This document shows positions 27,005 through 37,019 of a stretch of 38,845 nt of DNA, in pieces. The position numbers and the translations under genes were made by a program. The stretch comes from Rhodospirillaceae bacterium (GTDB lineage Bacteria > Pseudomonadota > Alphaproteobacteria > TMED109): NCBI GenBank assembly GCA_902527765.1, contig CABZPW010000006.1, positions 1-38,845 on the forward strand. Direction: 5' to 3'. Position 1 is the first letter of the stretch. The number at the start of each line of letters is the position of its first letter. Under the pieces are notes generated by a model, which saw nothing but the letters and a program-made list of their open reading frames with translations, did not search any database and was not told the DNA's origin.

Positions 27005-27928
27005 ATGATGTTAATAAAAAAAAAAAAGAGTTATAATTTTAAAGAAAGCTTAGTTACAGACGAAAAGTTCTACCTTAATAGAAGAAAATTAATAAAAGGT
27101 TTGGGAAGCCTTTTAATTTATCCAAGTTTTACTACCTCAATTCTGAGTGAAAACATTGATTATGATATTACATCCAGAGAGCCTACTAAATTTGAGGTTT
27201 TAACAAGATATAATAATTTTTTTGAATTTGGAACTAGTAAGGAAATATGGAAAGCATCACAAAAACTTAACACCGAAAATTGGCAAATAATTATTAAAGG
27301 AGGAAAATATAGTGGCAAAGAAATTTCACTGGACTCTATAATAAAAAATTTTCGATTAGAAGAGAGAATATATAAATTCAGATGTGTTGAAGCATGGTCT
27401 ATGATAGTTCCTTGGTATGGTTTTCAACTTTCAGAATTATTGAAGTTTTTAGAGCCAGAAACAGACATGAAATATATTTCTTTTAAAACCTTTTTTGACT
27501 CAGAAGTTGCTTTCAATCAAAAACAAACTTGGTACCCATGGCCTTATCAAGAGATTATAACTTTAGAAGAAGCGAATAACCCTCTAGCTTTTATAGCTAC
27601 AGGGTTATATGGGAAAAAATTACCAAACCAAAATGGCGCACCTATAAGACTAGTATTGCCTTGGAAGTATGGCTTTAAATCAATAAAATCAATAGTGAAA
27701 ATAGAGTTTTTAAAAGAGAGAGAAAAATCTTTTTGGGAAACCATAGCTCCAAAGGAATATGGCTTTTGGGCAAATGTAAATCCTAAAGTTCCTCACAGAA
27801 GGTGGAGTCAAAAGTTTGAAAAAGATATAGGTACTGGAAAAAAATATCCTACAAAAATTTTTAATGGCTATGAAAAGTGGGTTAGTTATCTTTATAAAGG
27901 TATTGATAGTAATTCATTATTTTTTTGA
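27005..27928 (+). CDS. msrP: Protein-methionine-sulfoxide reductase molybdopterin catalytic subunit (YedY)
   Basis: Tat-like NRRKLIKGLG, FRLEERIYKFRCVEAWSMIVPWYGFQL, NQNGAPIRLVLPWKYGFKSIKSIVKI, NVNPKVPHRRWSQ; N-terminal layout similar to E. coli YedY. Confidence 0.95.
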   Translation: MMLIKKKKSYNFKESLVTDEKFYLNRRKLIKGLGSLLIYPSFTTSILSENIDYDITSREPTKFEVLTRYNNFFEFGTSKEIWKASQKLNTENWQIIIKGGKYSGKEISLDSIIKNFRLEERIYKFRCVEAWSMIVPWYGFQLSELLKFLEPETDMKYISFKTFFDSEVAFNQKQTWYPWPYQEIITLEEANNPLAFIATGLYGKKLPNQNGAPIRLVLPWKYGFKSIKSIVKIEFLKEREKSFWETIAPKEYGFWANVNPKVPHRRWSQKFEKDIGTGKKYPTKIFNGYEKWVSYLYKGIDSNSLFF

Positions 27929-28852
27929 TTCAATAAACTTTTCAGCTTCTAAAGCTGCCATACAACCAAAGCCTGCAGCAGTTACTGCTTGTCTAAAAGT
28001 TTTATCGTGCACATCTCCAGCAGCAAAAATTCCTTTTTTATTAGTAAAAACTTGATTGTTTACTATTAGATACCCTTCATTATCTAATTCTAATTTATTC
28101 ATAAATAAATCAGTGTTAGGTTTATGTCCAATTGCAACAAAAATACCATCTACATCCAATATAGAAATAGAATTGTCCTTTAGTGATTGAATAGAAATAC
28201 TTTTTACTAATTTAGGGTTTTCATTACCATTAATATCAACTACCACTGAATTCCATAAAAAAGAAATTTTATTATTCGAAAAAGCTCTTTTTTGAAGAAT
28301 CTTTTCAGCTCTTAGTTGATCTCTTCTATGAACTAATATTACTTCTTTTGCAAACTTTGTTAAGAATAGTGCTTCTTCGACAGCAGTATTACCTCCTCCA
28401 ATAACAGCAACCTTTTTATTTTTAAAGAAAAATGCATCACAGGTTGCACAAGCTGAAACACCATGACCTCTAAACTTTTCTTCATTTTTTAAACCTAGCC
28501 ATTTTGCACTAGCACCAGTTGCTATTATGATTGATTCAGTTATAAAGGTGGTATTATTATTTTTTAAAGTATAAGGGTATTGTTCTAAATTAATTTCACT
28601 AATCTGTTCATTGTAGGTATGACAACCAACATTCTCTGCTTGTTTTATCATATTTTGCATTAAGTCCGGTCCTAAAACCGGGTCTTCAAAACCAGGGTAG
28701 TTTTCAACATCTGTGGTTATGGTTAACTGCCCTCCAGGTTGGCTACCATTTATCATGATGGGGTTAAGTCCAGATCTTGCTGCATAAATTGCTGCTGTAC
28801 ATCCTGCGGGACCAGATCCTAATATGGTTAATTTAGAATTAATTTTTTTCAT
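27917..28852 (-). CDS. trxB: Thioredoxin-disulfide reductase
   Basis: GSGPAGCTAAIYAARSGL, redox-active CATCD, GGGNTAVEEALFLT, IFAAGDVHDKTFRQAVTAAGFGCMAALEAE. Confidence 0.97.
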   Translation of the reverse strand: MKKINSKLTILGSGPAGCTAAIYAARSGLNPIMINGSQPGGQLTITTDVENYPGFEDPVLGPDLMQNMIKQAENVGCHTYNEQISEINLEQYPYTLKNNNTTFITESIIIATGASAKWLGLKNEEKFRGHGVSACATCDAFFFKNKKVAVIGGGNTAVEEALFLTKFAKEVILVHRRDQLRAEKILQKRAFSNNKISFLWNSVVVDINGNENPKLVKSISIQSLKDNSISILDVDGIFVAIGHKPNTDLFMNKLELDNEGYLIVNNQVFTNKKGIFAAGDVHDKTFRQAVTAAGFGCMAALEAEKFIESKK

Positions 28853-29823
28853 TGTTTGATTATACTCAATATATTTTTACTAATTTCTTTTGTTGTATTT
28901 AAAGTTTTAATGTTATCGCATTTTTCCAATAAACTTTCAAATGGATAAGCATACCCTTCATCAATTAATTTAGTACAAAATTTTATATGTTTTGTAGCAC
29001 AAAATTTTTTATTAAAAAAAATTCTTACAGGCTTTTTATATTGACATAATTGGCTTACCATTGATACAGAATCTCCAGTCACTACAAATTCATCTGCATA
29101 GGCAATCATTTCTTTTAGTGGATTTACTTCACTATTATTTTTAGGATGAAATATAATTTTAAAAACTTTATTTTTTTTACCCCATTTATTTATTAACTTT
29201 ATAATATTATCAGGAGTTCTTCTGCTTGTAGAAATTAAAATAGTACCTTGCTTAATTTTATTTAAAATTTTTGAAATCATATAATTCATTGTATTAGATT
29301 TTAATTTATACCTTCCATGATTACCGCCAATTAAAATAGATATTATAGGTTTAGTTTTGTAAGGTTTTTTTTTTATTTTTATTTTATCTAAAGGAGCTGG
29401 ACTTCCTAATGTTTTTATTACACGATCACTTGCTCCTACATTATCGTGAAAAGGAGTAAATATTAAATTACACCTTTTCAAGTTAAAAGATAATTTAGGG
29501 TACATTAAATGAATAAAATAGGTAGTATCAGAAAATATATATTTCAATTTACTAGCGAGAGGGAATGTTCTTCTACCACATGATAATATAAGGCTAGGTT
29601 TAGCATTAATTTTTTTAATATCAAAGTTTTTAACATGTGAATATCCACCAAATAGCTGTAATATAAAATTTGGTAAATTTGCCAACCAATTATATTTAAT
29701 ATCTAGTGTTTTATAAGTTAAACCTAATTCATCTAATACTGCAAACAGCTGATTCCTATTACCAATGCGGTCATCTAATATTGCTAAAACATAAAATTTA
29801 TTTTTAATTTTATAAGAATTCAA
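28849..29823 (-). CDS. ELM1/GtrOC1-family protein (mitochondrial fission ELM1-like)
   Basis: [60 protein letters not shown] pattern. Confidence 0.82.
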   Translation of the reverse strand: MNSYKIKNKFYVLAILDDRIGNRNQLFAVLDELGLTYKTLDIKYNWLANLPNFILQLFGGYSHVKNFDIKKINAKPSLILSCGRRTFPLASKLKYIFSDTTYFIHLMYPKLSFNLKRCNLIFTPFHDNVGASDRVIKTLGSPAPLDKIKIKKKPYKTKPIISILIGGNHGRYKLKSNTMNYMISKILNKIKQGTILISTSRRTPDNIIKLINKWGKKNKVFKIIFHPKNNSEVNPLKEMIAYADEFVVTGDSVSMVSQLCQYKKPVRIFFNKKFCATKHIKFCTKLIDEGYAYPFESLLEKCDNIKTLNTTKEISKNILSIIKQ

Positions 29824-30283
29824 TATTTTCTACTTCATATTCTTTTGAGCCACCTGGGGAATATACTTCTACACTATCATCAATTTTTTTACCTAATAGA
29901 GCCCGTGCAAGTGGAGAAGATATAGATATTTTACCATTTTCTACATCTGCCTCTTCAGTTCCTACAATTTGGTAAACTGTTTGTTTCTTCTTCCCTATTT
30001 CGCCTAATGTTACTGTGGCTCCAAAAATAATTTTATTGCTTTTTAATTTTTTAGTAATTATTACATCTGCACGACTTATTTTATTTTCCAAATCTGCTAT
30101 TCTTCCTTCAATAAAACTTTGTTTTTCTTTTGCGGCATGATACTCAGCATTCTCTGAAAGATCTCCATGTTCTCTGGCTTCAGCAATAGATCTTATCACG
30201 TTAGGTCTCTCTACAGATTTAAGCGTTTTTAACTCTTCTTCTAATTTTTCAAATCCAATATTAGTAATAGGTATTTTATCCAT
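29810..30283 (-). CDS. greA: Transcription elongation factor GreA
   Basis: [50 protein letters not shown]-terminal [23 protein letters not shown]. Confidence 0.97.
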   Translation of the reverse strand: MDKIPITNIGFEKLEEELKTLKSVERPNVIRSIAEAREHGDLSENAEYHAAKEKQSFIEGRIADLENKISRADVIITKKLKSNKIIFGATVTLGEIGKKKQTVYQIVGTEEADVENGKISISSPLARALLGKKIDDSVEVYSPGGSKEYEVENIEFL

Positions 30284-30335
30284 ATTTCTCTCTAATAATA
30301 ATTTAAATTAAATAAATCACTTTTATATGAAAATA

Positions 30336-33300
30336 TTAATAAGATTGCAATGATTTTATATTTAATTTATTTTCATTCAAATTTTCTAGAGCTAATAATA
30401 CTGATTTGCAACCAGATATAGTAGTATAATACGGTATATTTGTATGAAGGGCTGCTTGTCTAAGTGAAAAGCTATCTGATATAGATTGATTGCCCTCTGT
30501 AGTATTAAAGATTAATGATATATCTTTATTTTTAATCATATCTACTATGTGAGGCCTTCCTTGTATTACTTTATTAACAAAACTTACATTAATTTTTTCA
30601 TTTTTTAAAAAATTACCTGTTCCCTGGGTGCATACAAGTTTAAAACCTAATTTTACTAATCTTTTACAGATTGTCTTTATAAAAGGTTTATCCTTATCTT
30701 TAACCGAAATAAAAATGTTACCTTTAGAAGGTAAATTAATGCCTGTAGCTATTTGTGATTTTGCAAAAGCTCTTCCAAAGTTAGTATCTAACCCCATAAC
30801 CTCTCCAGTAGATTTCATCTCTGGGCCTAAAAGTACATCCACTCCTTTAAACTTCTTGAAGGGAAATACTGCTTCTTTTACTGCAAACTTTTTTTTAGAG
30901 TACCAGGGTAATAAAGTTTTACTATTAATCTTTTTTCCTATCATACACTTAGCTGCTATTTTAGCTATCTGATTACCAGTTGCTTTTGCTACAAATGGCA
31001 CTGTTCTGCTAGCTCTTGGATTAACTTCTAATATATATAATAATTCATTTTTATTCTCATATTTTACTGCAAATTGAATATTTAGTAGCCCTATTACTTT
31101 TAATTTTTTCGCAATTAATTTAGTTTGCTTAATAATTTTTTTTATTATATTTTCACTAAGTGAATAAGGGGGCAGAGAGCAGGCAGAGTCACCAGAGTGG
31201 ATACCAGCTTCTTCAATATGCTCCATAATGCCTGCAATAAAAACATTTTTTCCATCAGATAAAGCATCGACATCTACCTCAACAGCATCATTTAAAAATT
31301 TATCAATAAGAATTGGTTTATCCCCAAAGGCATCAATAATATTATTCACGTATTTTTCTAATTCATTATCATTATAAATAATTTGCATAGCTCTTCCTCC
31401 AAGTACATAAGAAGGCCTTAAAATTACTGGATATGAGATTTTTTTTGCAATAGATTTTACCTTACTAGCAGTTTTAGCAATACCATTTTCTGGTTGTTTA
31501 AGATTATTTTCTATGAGAAATTTTTTAAATTTTTCCCTATCTTCTGCTAAATCAATAGAGTTTGGACTTGTACCTATTACTGGTATATTATACCTCTCTA
31601 AGTCTTTTGACAATTTAAGAGGAGTTTGGCCACCAAATTGTATAATTAAACCTAATAATTTTCCTTTAGACTTTTCTAATTTAACTATTTCTAAAATATC
31701 TTCTAAGGTTAAGGGTTCAAAGTATAATTTATCTGAGGTATCATAATCAGTAGAAACTGTTTCAGGGTTGCAATTAATCATTATAGATTCTATGTTTTCG
31801 CTCGATAATGCATACGAGGCATGAACGCAACAGTAATCAAACTCTATCCCTTGACCTATTCTGTTTGGACCACCTCCCAAAATAATAACTTTTTTCTTTT
31901 CTGATATTATATTTTCTTTTTCATAACTGAGGCTTTGATAAGGTATTTCATACGAAGAGTACAAGTATGATGTATTTGTCATAAACTCTCCAGCACATGT
32001 ATCAACTTTAAAAAAGTTAGGGAAGATATTAAACTTATTTCTTAATTTATAGATTTGATTTTCACTAGATTTTGTTAATTCAGCTATTTTAAAATCTGAA
32101 AAGCCTAATAATTTACTTTGATAGAGAAGGTCACTAGTAATACTTTTTTTATTCTTTTTAATCAATATTTCAAAGTGAACAATTTCTTGTATTTTTCTTA
32201 AAAACCAATGATCTATTTTACAACTTTCATAAATCTGGTTAAGTTCGATACCTTCTCTAAATGCTTGGGCAACATATAAAATTCTTTTTGGAGATGGTGT
32301 AGATAGCTTAGACAAAATAAAGTTTTTTCTATCTTCTCGATCTATATGGATTTCATCTAACCCATTTAACCCGGTTTCTAATGATCTTAAAGCTTTTTGA
32401 AAGCTTTGCTCAAAAGTTCTTGCAATTGACATTACTTCTCCTACTGATTTCATAGCAGAAGTAAGTGTTTCGCTTGCACCGGAAAACTTTTCAAATGCAA
32501 ATCTAGGTATTTTAGTGACTATGTAATCTATACTAGGTTCAAATGATGCAGGAGTAACTGAGGTAATTTCATTAGATATTTCGTCAAGGGTATATCCAAC
32601 TGCCAATCTTGCAGCAACTTTTGCAATAGGAAACCCTGTAGCTTTTGATGCTAAGGCTGAGGATCTTGACACTCTAGGATTCATCTCTATTACAACCATT
32701 TTCCCATTTTTAGGATTAATAGCAAATTGAACATTAGAGCCTCCTGTTTCTACTCCTATTTCTCTTAAAACAGCAATAGATGCATTTCTCATTTTTTGAT
32801 ACTCTTTATCTGTCAAGGTCAAGGCTGGGGCTACTGTAATAGAATCTCCTGTATGAACACCCATAGGGTCAACATTTTCTATTGAACAAACAATTATAGC
32901 ATTATCGCTTTTATCTCTAACAACTTCCATTTCATATTCTTTCCATCCTAAAACTGATTGTTCTATTAGTACTGTGCTCTCAGGAGAAGCATCTATTCCT
33001 GCGGAAACTATATCTTTAAACTCTTCTATATTATAGGCTATTCCACCGCCAGTTCCTCCTAATGTAAAAGATGGTCTAATAATTACAGGTAAAGACAATT
33101 TTTTTAAAACTTTCAGGCCGTCTGATAATGAAGAAACTTGATAACTTTTTGGAGTGTTAAGACCAATTTTACTCATTGCCTTACAGAATAGTTCTCTATC
33201 TTCAGCTTTGACTATTGCATCAACAGAAGCTCCAATTAATTCGACTTTATTTTTTTTTAAAATTTTAGAATTATAAAGTTCTATTGCTAGGTTGAGTGCA

Positions 33301-33581
33301 GTTTGTCCTCCCATAGTTGGTAAAACTGCATCAGGTTTTTCTTTTAATATTATCTTTTCTAAACTTTCTAAAGTTAGAGGTTCAATGTAGGTAGCATCTG
33401 CAAACTCTGGATCAGTCATTATTGTAGCAGGGTTAGAATTCACTAAAATAACTCTATATCCTTCTTCCTTTAACACCTTACAAGCTTGTGATCCTGAATA
33501 ATCAAACTCACATGCTTGACCTATTACTATTGGACCTGCCCCTATTACTAAAATTGATTTTATATCAGTTCTTTTTGGCAT
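30336..33581 (-). CDS. carB: Carbamoyl-phosphate synthase large subunit
   Basis: 1081 aa, two ATP-grasp halves: [68 protein letters not shown]. Confidence 0.98.
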   Translation of the reverse strand: MPKRTDIKSILVIGAGPIVIGQACEFDYSGSQACKVLKEEGYRVILVNSNPATIMTDPEFADATYIEPLTLESLEKIILKEKPDAVLPTMGGQTALNLAIELYNSKILKKNKVELIGASVDAIVKAEDRELFCKAMSKIGLNTPKSYQVSSLSDGLKVLKKLSLPVIIRPSFTLGGTGGGIAYNIEEFKDIVSAGIDASPESTVLIEQSVLGWKEYEMEVVRDKSDNAIIVCSIENVDPMGVHTGDSITVAPALTLTDKEYQKMRNASIAVLREIGVETGGSNVQFAINPKNGKMVVIEMNPRVSRSSALASKATGFPIAKVAARLAVGYTLDEISNEITSVTPASFEPSIDYIVTKIPRFAFEKFSGASETLTSAMKSVGEVMSIARTFEQSFQKALRSLETGLNGLDEIHIDREDRKNFILSKLSTPSPKRILYVAQAFREGIELNQIYESCKIDHWFLRKIQEIVHFEILIKKNKKSITSDLLYQSKLLGFSDFKIAELTKSSENQIYKLRNKFNIFPNFFKVDTCAGEFMTNTSYLYSSYEIPYQSLSYEKENIISEKKKVIILGGGPNRIGQGIEFDYCCVHASYALSSENIESIMINCNPETVSTDYDTSDKLYFEPLTLEDILEIVKLEKSKGKLLGLIIQFGGQTPLKLSKDLERYNIPVIGTSPNSIDLAEDREKFKKFLIENNLKQPENGIAKTASKVKSIAKKISYPVILRPSYVLGGRAMQIIYNDNELEKYVNNIIDAFGDKPILIDKFLNDAVEVDVDALSDGKNVFIAGIMEHIEEAGIHSGDSACSLPPYSLSENIIKKIIKQTKLIAKKLKVIGLLNIQFAVKYENKNELLYILEVNPRASRTVPFVAKATGNQIAKIAAKCMIGKKINSKTLLPWYSKKKFAVKEAVFPFKKFKGVDVLLGPEMKSTGEVMGLDTNFGRAFAKSQIATGINLPSKGNIFISVKDKDKPFIKTICKRLVKLGFKLVCTQGTGNFLKNEKINVSFVNKVIQGRPHIVDMIKNKDISLIFNTTEGNQSISDSFSLRQAALHTNIPYYTTISGCKSVLLALENLNENKLNIKSLQSY

Positions 33582-33583
33582 AT

Positions 33584-34711
33584 TTATATCAAAATATTTT
33601 TTTTAAATTTATTAAATAGGTATCTTGAATCATGAGGTCCCGGAGAAGATTCTGGATGATACTGAACGCTAAAAAAAGGTTTTGATGCATGTTCTATACC
33701 CTGAATAGTTTTATCAAACAATGAAATATGGCTAACTTTAATTTTTTTCGGCAATGATTTAGGGTCAATCATAAAGCCATGATTTTGACTAGTAATTTCA
33801 ATTTTATTATTTTTTAGATTTTTTACCGGTTGATTAACTCCATGATGACCGTGATGCATTTTAACAGTATTTGCTCCTAAAGCCAGACCAAGAATTTGAT
33901 GTCCTAAACAAATTCCAAATATAGGTATATTGTTTTTTATTAATTTTTTTACAGTCAGTAAAACTAACCTTGAAGTAGCAAAAGGGTCGCCTGGACCATT
34001 AGACAGGAATACACCTTTAGGTTTAAATTTCATTATTTGGTCATAATTGTATGTGTACGGGACCACAGTAACTCTAAAGTTATTTTCTAAAAAGAGATCT
34101 AAAATATTTTTTTTACATCCAAAATCTATTGCTACTATATTAATTCTATTTTTCAAGTTAGAAATATTCTTATAAACATAAGGTTTTTTACAAGAAACAA
34201 CTTTGGCTAGATCATTATCATTAATACCTGACCAATCTGATGTTTTTTTAACTAAAGATTTTATATTTAGTTTTTTTTTAAGACCATTTATTAAAGTTGC
34301 TTTCAAGGCCCCATGTTCTCTAACTTTTATAGTTAGGTTTCTAGTATTTAAATTAGTAACTCCTATAACATTATTTTGAATTAACCATTCATTAAGAGAT
34401 TTTAAAGACCTCCAATTTGAATAGTGATTAGATAATTCTCTAAATATTACTCCATTCAAAAATATTTTTTTATTTTCTATATCTTCATTATTAACCCCGG
34501 TGATTCCTATATGTGGAAATGTAAACATCAAAATTTGTGAGGCATAAGAAGGATCGGATATAGCTTCTTGATATCCTGTCATTGCAGTATTAAAACAAAG
34601 CTCTCCGGTAACTTCGCCTTTTGAACCTATACCCAGACAAGGAAAAATATCTCCATTCTCTAATATTAAAGTAGCTTTTGAGAAATTAGAAATATTACTT
34701 TTAAAAAACAT
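33584..34711 (-). CDS. carA: Carbamoyl-phosphate synthase small subunit
   Basis: [79 protein letters not shown]. Confidence 0.98.
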   Translation of the reverse strand: MFFKSNISNFSKATLILENGDIFPCLGIGSKGEVTGELCFNTAMTGYQEAISDPSYASQILMFTFPHIGITGVNNEDIENKKIFLNGVIFRELSNHYSNWRSLKSLNEWLIQNNVIGVTNLNTRNLTIKVREHGALKATLINGLKKKLNIKSLVKKTSDWSGINDNDLAKVVSCKKPYVYKNISNLKNRINIVAIDFGCKKNILDLFLENNFRVTVVPYTYNYDQIMKFKPKGVFLSNGPGDPFATSRLVLLTVKKLIKNNIPIFGICLGHQILGLALGANTVKMHHGHHGVNQPVKNLKNNKIEITSQNHGFMIDPKSLPKKIKVSHISLFDKTIQGIEHASKPFFSVQYHPESSPGPHDSRYLFNKFKKNILI

Positions 34712-34806
34712 TTTCTAGACTATTAAACAACAAAGTTTATAATGCAATAGTTAAATTAGAATTTTGTAATTTTTTTATGTAAGTTTAATAAATTTTAAAG
34801 AGTATT

Positions 34807-35268
34807 ATGTTAATAAAGAAAATCAAACAAGATTTAGTTAATCATATAAAGTCTGGAGATAAAATCAAAATATCTATTACTAGGTTGTTAATAGCTGCTT
34901 TAAAAGATAAAGAAATTTCTCTCAGAAATAACCAAGATTTTGATGAGTTAATTGATGATAATATGGTAATGGAAATTATTAATAAAATGATTAAACAAAG
35001 AAAAATTGCAGCTCAAACATACGAAGAGGCTAATAGAAACGATTTAGCAGGAAAAGAACTTGAGGAAGCTCAGCTTTTAAGTCATTATCTGCCGTCACAA
35101 TTATCAGAGGTACAACTCAAGACAAAAGTTGAAGAGATAATTAAGGTGGTCGATGCAAAGTCTTTAAGAGATATGAGTAAGGTAATGAAGGTAATTAAGG
35201 AAAATTTAAACGGAAAATGCGACATGCAGGTGGCAAGTAATTTAGTTAAAAGTAAATTATCTGAATAA
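34807..35268 (+). CDS. GatB/YqeY domain-containing protein
   Basis: LLIAALKDKEISLRN, MIKQRKIAAQTYEEANRNDLAGKELEEAQLLSHYLPSQLS; upstream of dnaG. Confidence 0.92.
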   Translation: MLIKKIKQDLVNHIKSGDKIKISITRLLIAALKDKEISLRNNQDFDELIDDNMVMEIINKMIKQRKIAAQTYEEANRNDLAGKELEEAQLLSHYLPSQLSEVQLKTKVEEIIKVVDAKSLRDMSKVMKVIKENLNGKCDMQVASNLVKSKLSE

Positions 35269-35270
35269 AA

Positions 35271-37004
35271 ATGAAAGACAATATAGATTATGCTAAAATT
35301 ATAAAAGGTAAAATAAATTTAGTAGATTTTTTAAGCAAAGATTTAAAACTTATTAAATCTGGCACTAATTATAAGGCCTTGTGTCCTTTTCATAACGAAA
35401 AAACGCCCTCTTTTACTATTAATCAAGAAAGAAATAGTTTCAAATGCTTTGGCTGTGGTGTATCTGGAGATATTTTTAGTTACGTAATGGAAAAATATAA
35501 AGTTGACTTTAAAGAAGCCTTAAAAATTTTAGCAAATGAAGCAGGAGTAGATTTAAAGAATACTAGTTATTCTAGTTTAAAAAAATCTTCAGATAATAAA
35601 GCTAAATATTTACATATTATGAACTTAATAGCTAATTTTTATAATGAAAATTTGAAAAAAAATTATTTAAAAAATGAATACATTTCCTCTTTTCTAAAAT
35701 CAAAATATATAGATGCTATAACTATTGAAAAGTTTCATTTAGGCTATTCTGAAGACTTTTTAGGTGTAATTAAATTTTTAAATGGAAGAGGTTTTGATGA
35801 CCAAACAATAACAGATTTAAATATTTTTAAAAAAGGATCTAATGATAAGTTATATGATGTTTTTTCAAAAAGAATAATTTTTCCTATAAAAGATAAACTC
35901 AACAATACTGTAGGTTTTGGAGGTAGAATATTAGAAGGAAATGGTCCTAAGTATATTAATAGCTCGGAAAATGAATTTTTTAAAAAAAGATTTCTTCTTT
36001 ACAATATGAATAATTTAAAAAACATTAAGTCAAAATTACATAATTTATTTATAGTTGAAGGTTACACTGATGTGATTGCTATGGAGAAAGCAGGTTTTAA
36101 TTCTGTTGCTCCACTCGGAACAGCTGTTTCTCAAGAACAATTAAACCTAGCTTGGCAATACAATAATGAACCGATTATATTTTTTGATGGTGATCAAGCT
36201 GGTAAAAATGCTTCTATTAGAGTTTTAGATATTGCTCTGCAATACCTAGAAGTAGAAAGATCGTTAAGTTTTATTTTTCCTGATAATTTAGAGGACCCAG
36301 ATACTATACTTAACAAAACAAATGGTAAAGATATAATTAAATCTTTACTAGAAAATAAGTCTAGTTTTATTGAAACATTAATAAAATCTGAATTAATTGA
36401 AAATATGAATACTCCTGAAAGAATATTGTTATTTAAAAAAAGTTTATCAAATAGGATTAATAAGATAGAAAATATAGAAATTAAAAGTTTATATAAGCAT
36501 ATTATGAATAATAAAGTACAAGAAAGCTTAAAAGAAAGTATTAAGAAAACAGATTATTTCCCTGCAAAAATTAATAAAGACTATCAATTTATAAAAAAAT
36601 ATAAGGATAGAAAAGAAGAACAGTTTGTTTTAAGAAGAGAAAGATCTATATTAGGTGCTGTGATTAATAATTTCAATTTATTAAAAAATAATGATGAGTT
36701 ACTTGCTGAAATGCATATAAGTAATAATGAACTATCTATTTTGAGAGATAATATAATTGAAATAATATCAAGAAAGGATATTAATGAGTCTTTAGAATTG
36801 AAAGAAAGCTTAATAAATAAAGGCTTATCAAAAATTATAAAAAGCCATTTTAATACTATTGATTGTATACAATTTTCTTTAGTAGAAAATTATGCAAATG
36901 AAAAAACTAATATTAATAATGCTAATAAAGCCTTTATAGATGTGGTTAATATTCAAGAAGAATGGTATAAAAGAAAAAATAAAAACTTGTCAAATACCAC
37001 ATAG
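35271..37004 (+). CDS. dnaG: DNA primase
   Basis: Zinc motif CPFHNEKTPSFTINQERNSFKCFGCGVSGD, Toprim LFIVEGYTDVIAMEKAGFNSVAPLGTA, IIFFDGDQAGKNAS. Confidence 0.98.
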   Translation: MKDNIDYAKIIKGKINLVDFLSKDLKLIKSGTNYKALCPFHNEKTPSFTINQERNSFKCFGCGVSGDIFSYVMEKYKVDFKEALKILANEAGVDLKNTSYSSLKKSSDNKAKYLHIMNLIANFYNENLKKNYLKNEYISSFLKSKYIDAITIEKFHLGYSEDFLGVIKFLNGRGFDDQTITDLNIFKKGSNDKLYDVFSKRIIFPIKDKLNNTVGFGGRILEGNGPKYINSSENEFFKKRFLLYNMNNLKNIKSKLHNLFIVEGYTDVIAMEKAGFNSVAPLGTAVSQEQLNLAWQYNNEPIIFFDGDQAGKNASIRVLDIALQYLEVERSLSFIFPDNLEDPDTILNKTNGKDIIKSLLENKSSFIETLIKSELIENMNTPERILLFKKSLSNRINKIENIEIKSLYKHIMNNKVQESLKESIKKTDYFPAKINKDYQFIKKYKDRKEEQFVLRRERSILGAVINNFNLLKNNDELLAEMHISNNELSILRDNIIEIISRKDINESLELKESLINKGLSKIIKSHFNTIDCIQFSLVENYANEKTNINNANKAFIDVVNIQEEWYKRKNKNLSNTT

Positions 37005-37019
37005 AAGTTATAAATATTT

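Noticed and set aside
27547-28055. ORFs 27547-27744 (minus) and 27864-28055 (plus)
   Set aside because: Antisense to msrP and trxB respectively; chance open frames.
30628-31746. Plus-strand ORFs 30628-30972 and 31513-31746
   Set aside because: Antisense to carB, which is full-length and canonical.
34712-34806. Possible small RNA, tRNA or pyrimidine attenuator in the carA/YqeY divergent gap
   Set aside because: Inspected by eye: no cloverleaf, no convincing terminator/antiterminator pair, only short AT-rich repeats such as ACTATT...AATAGT.
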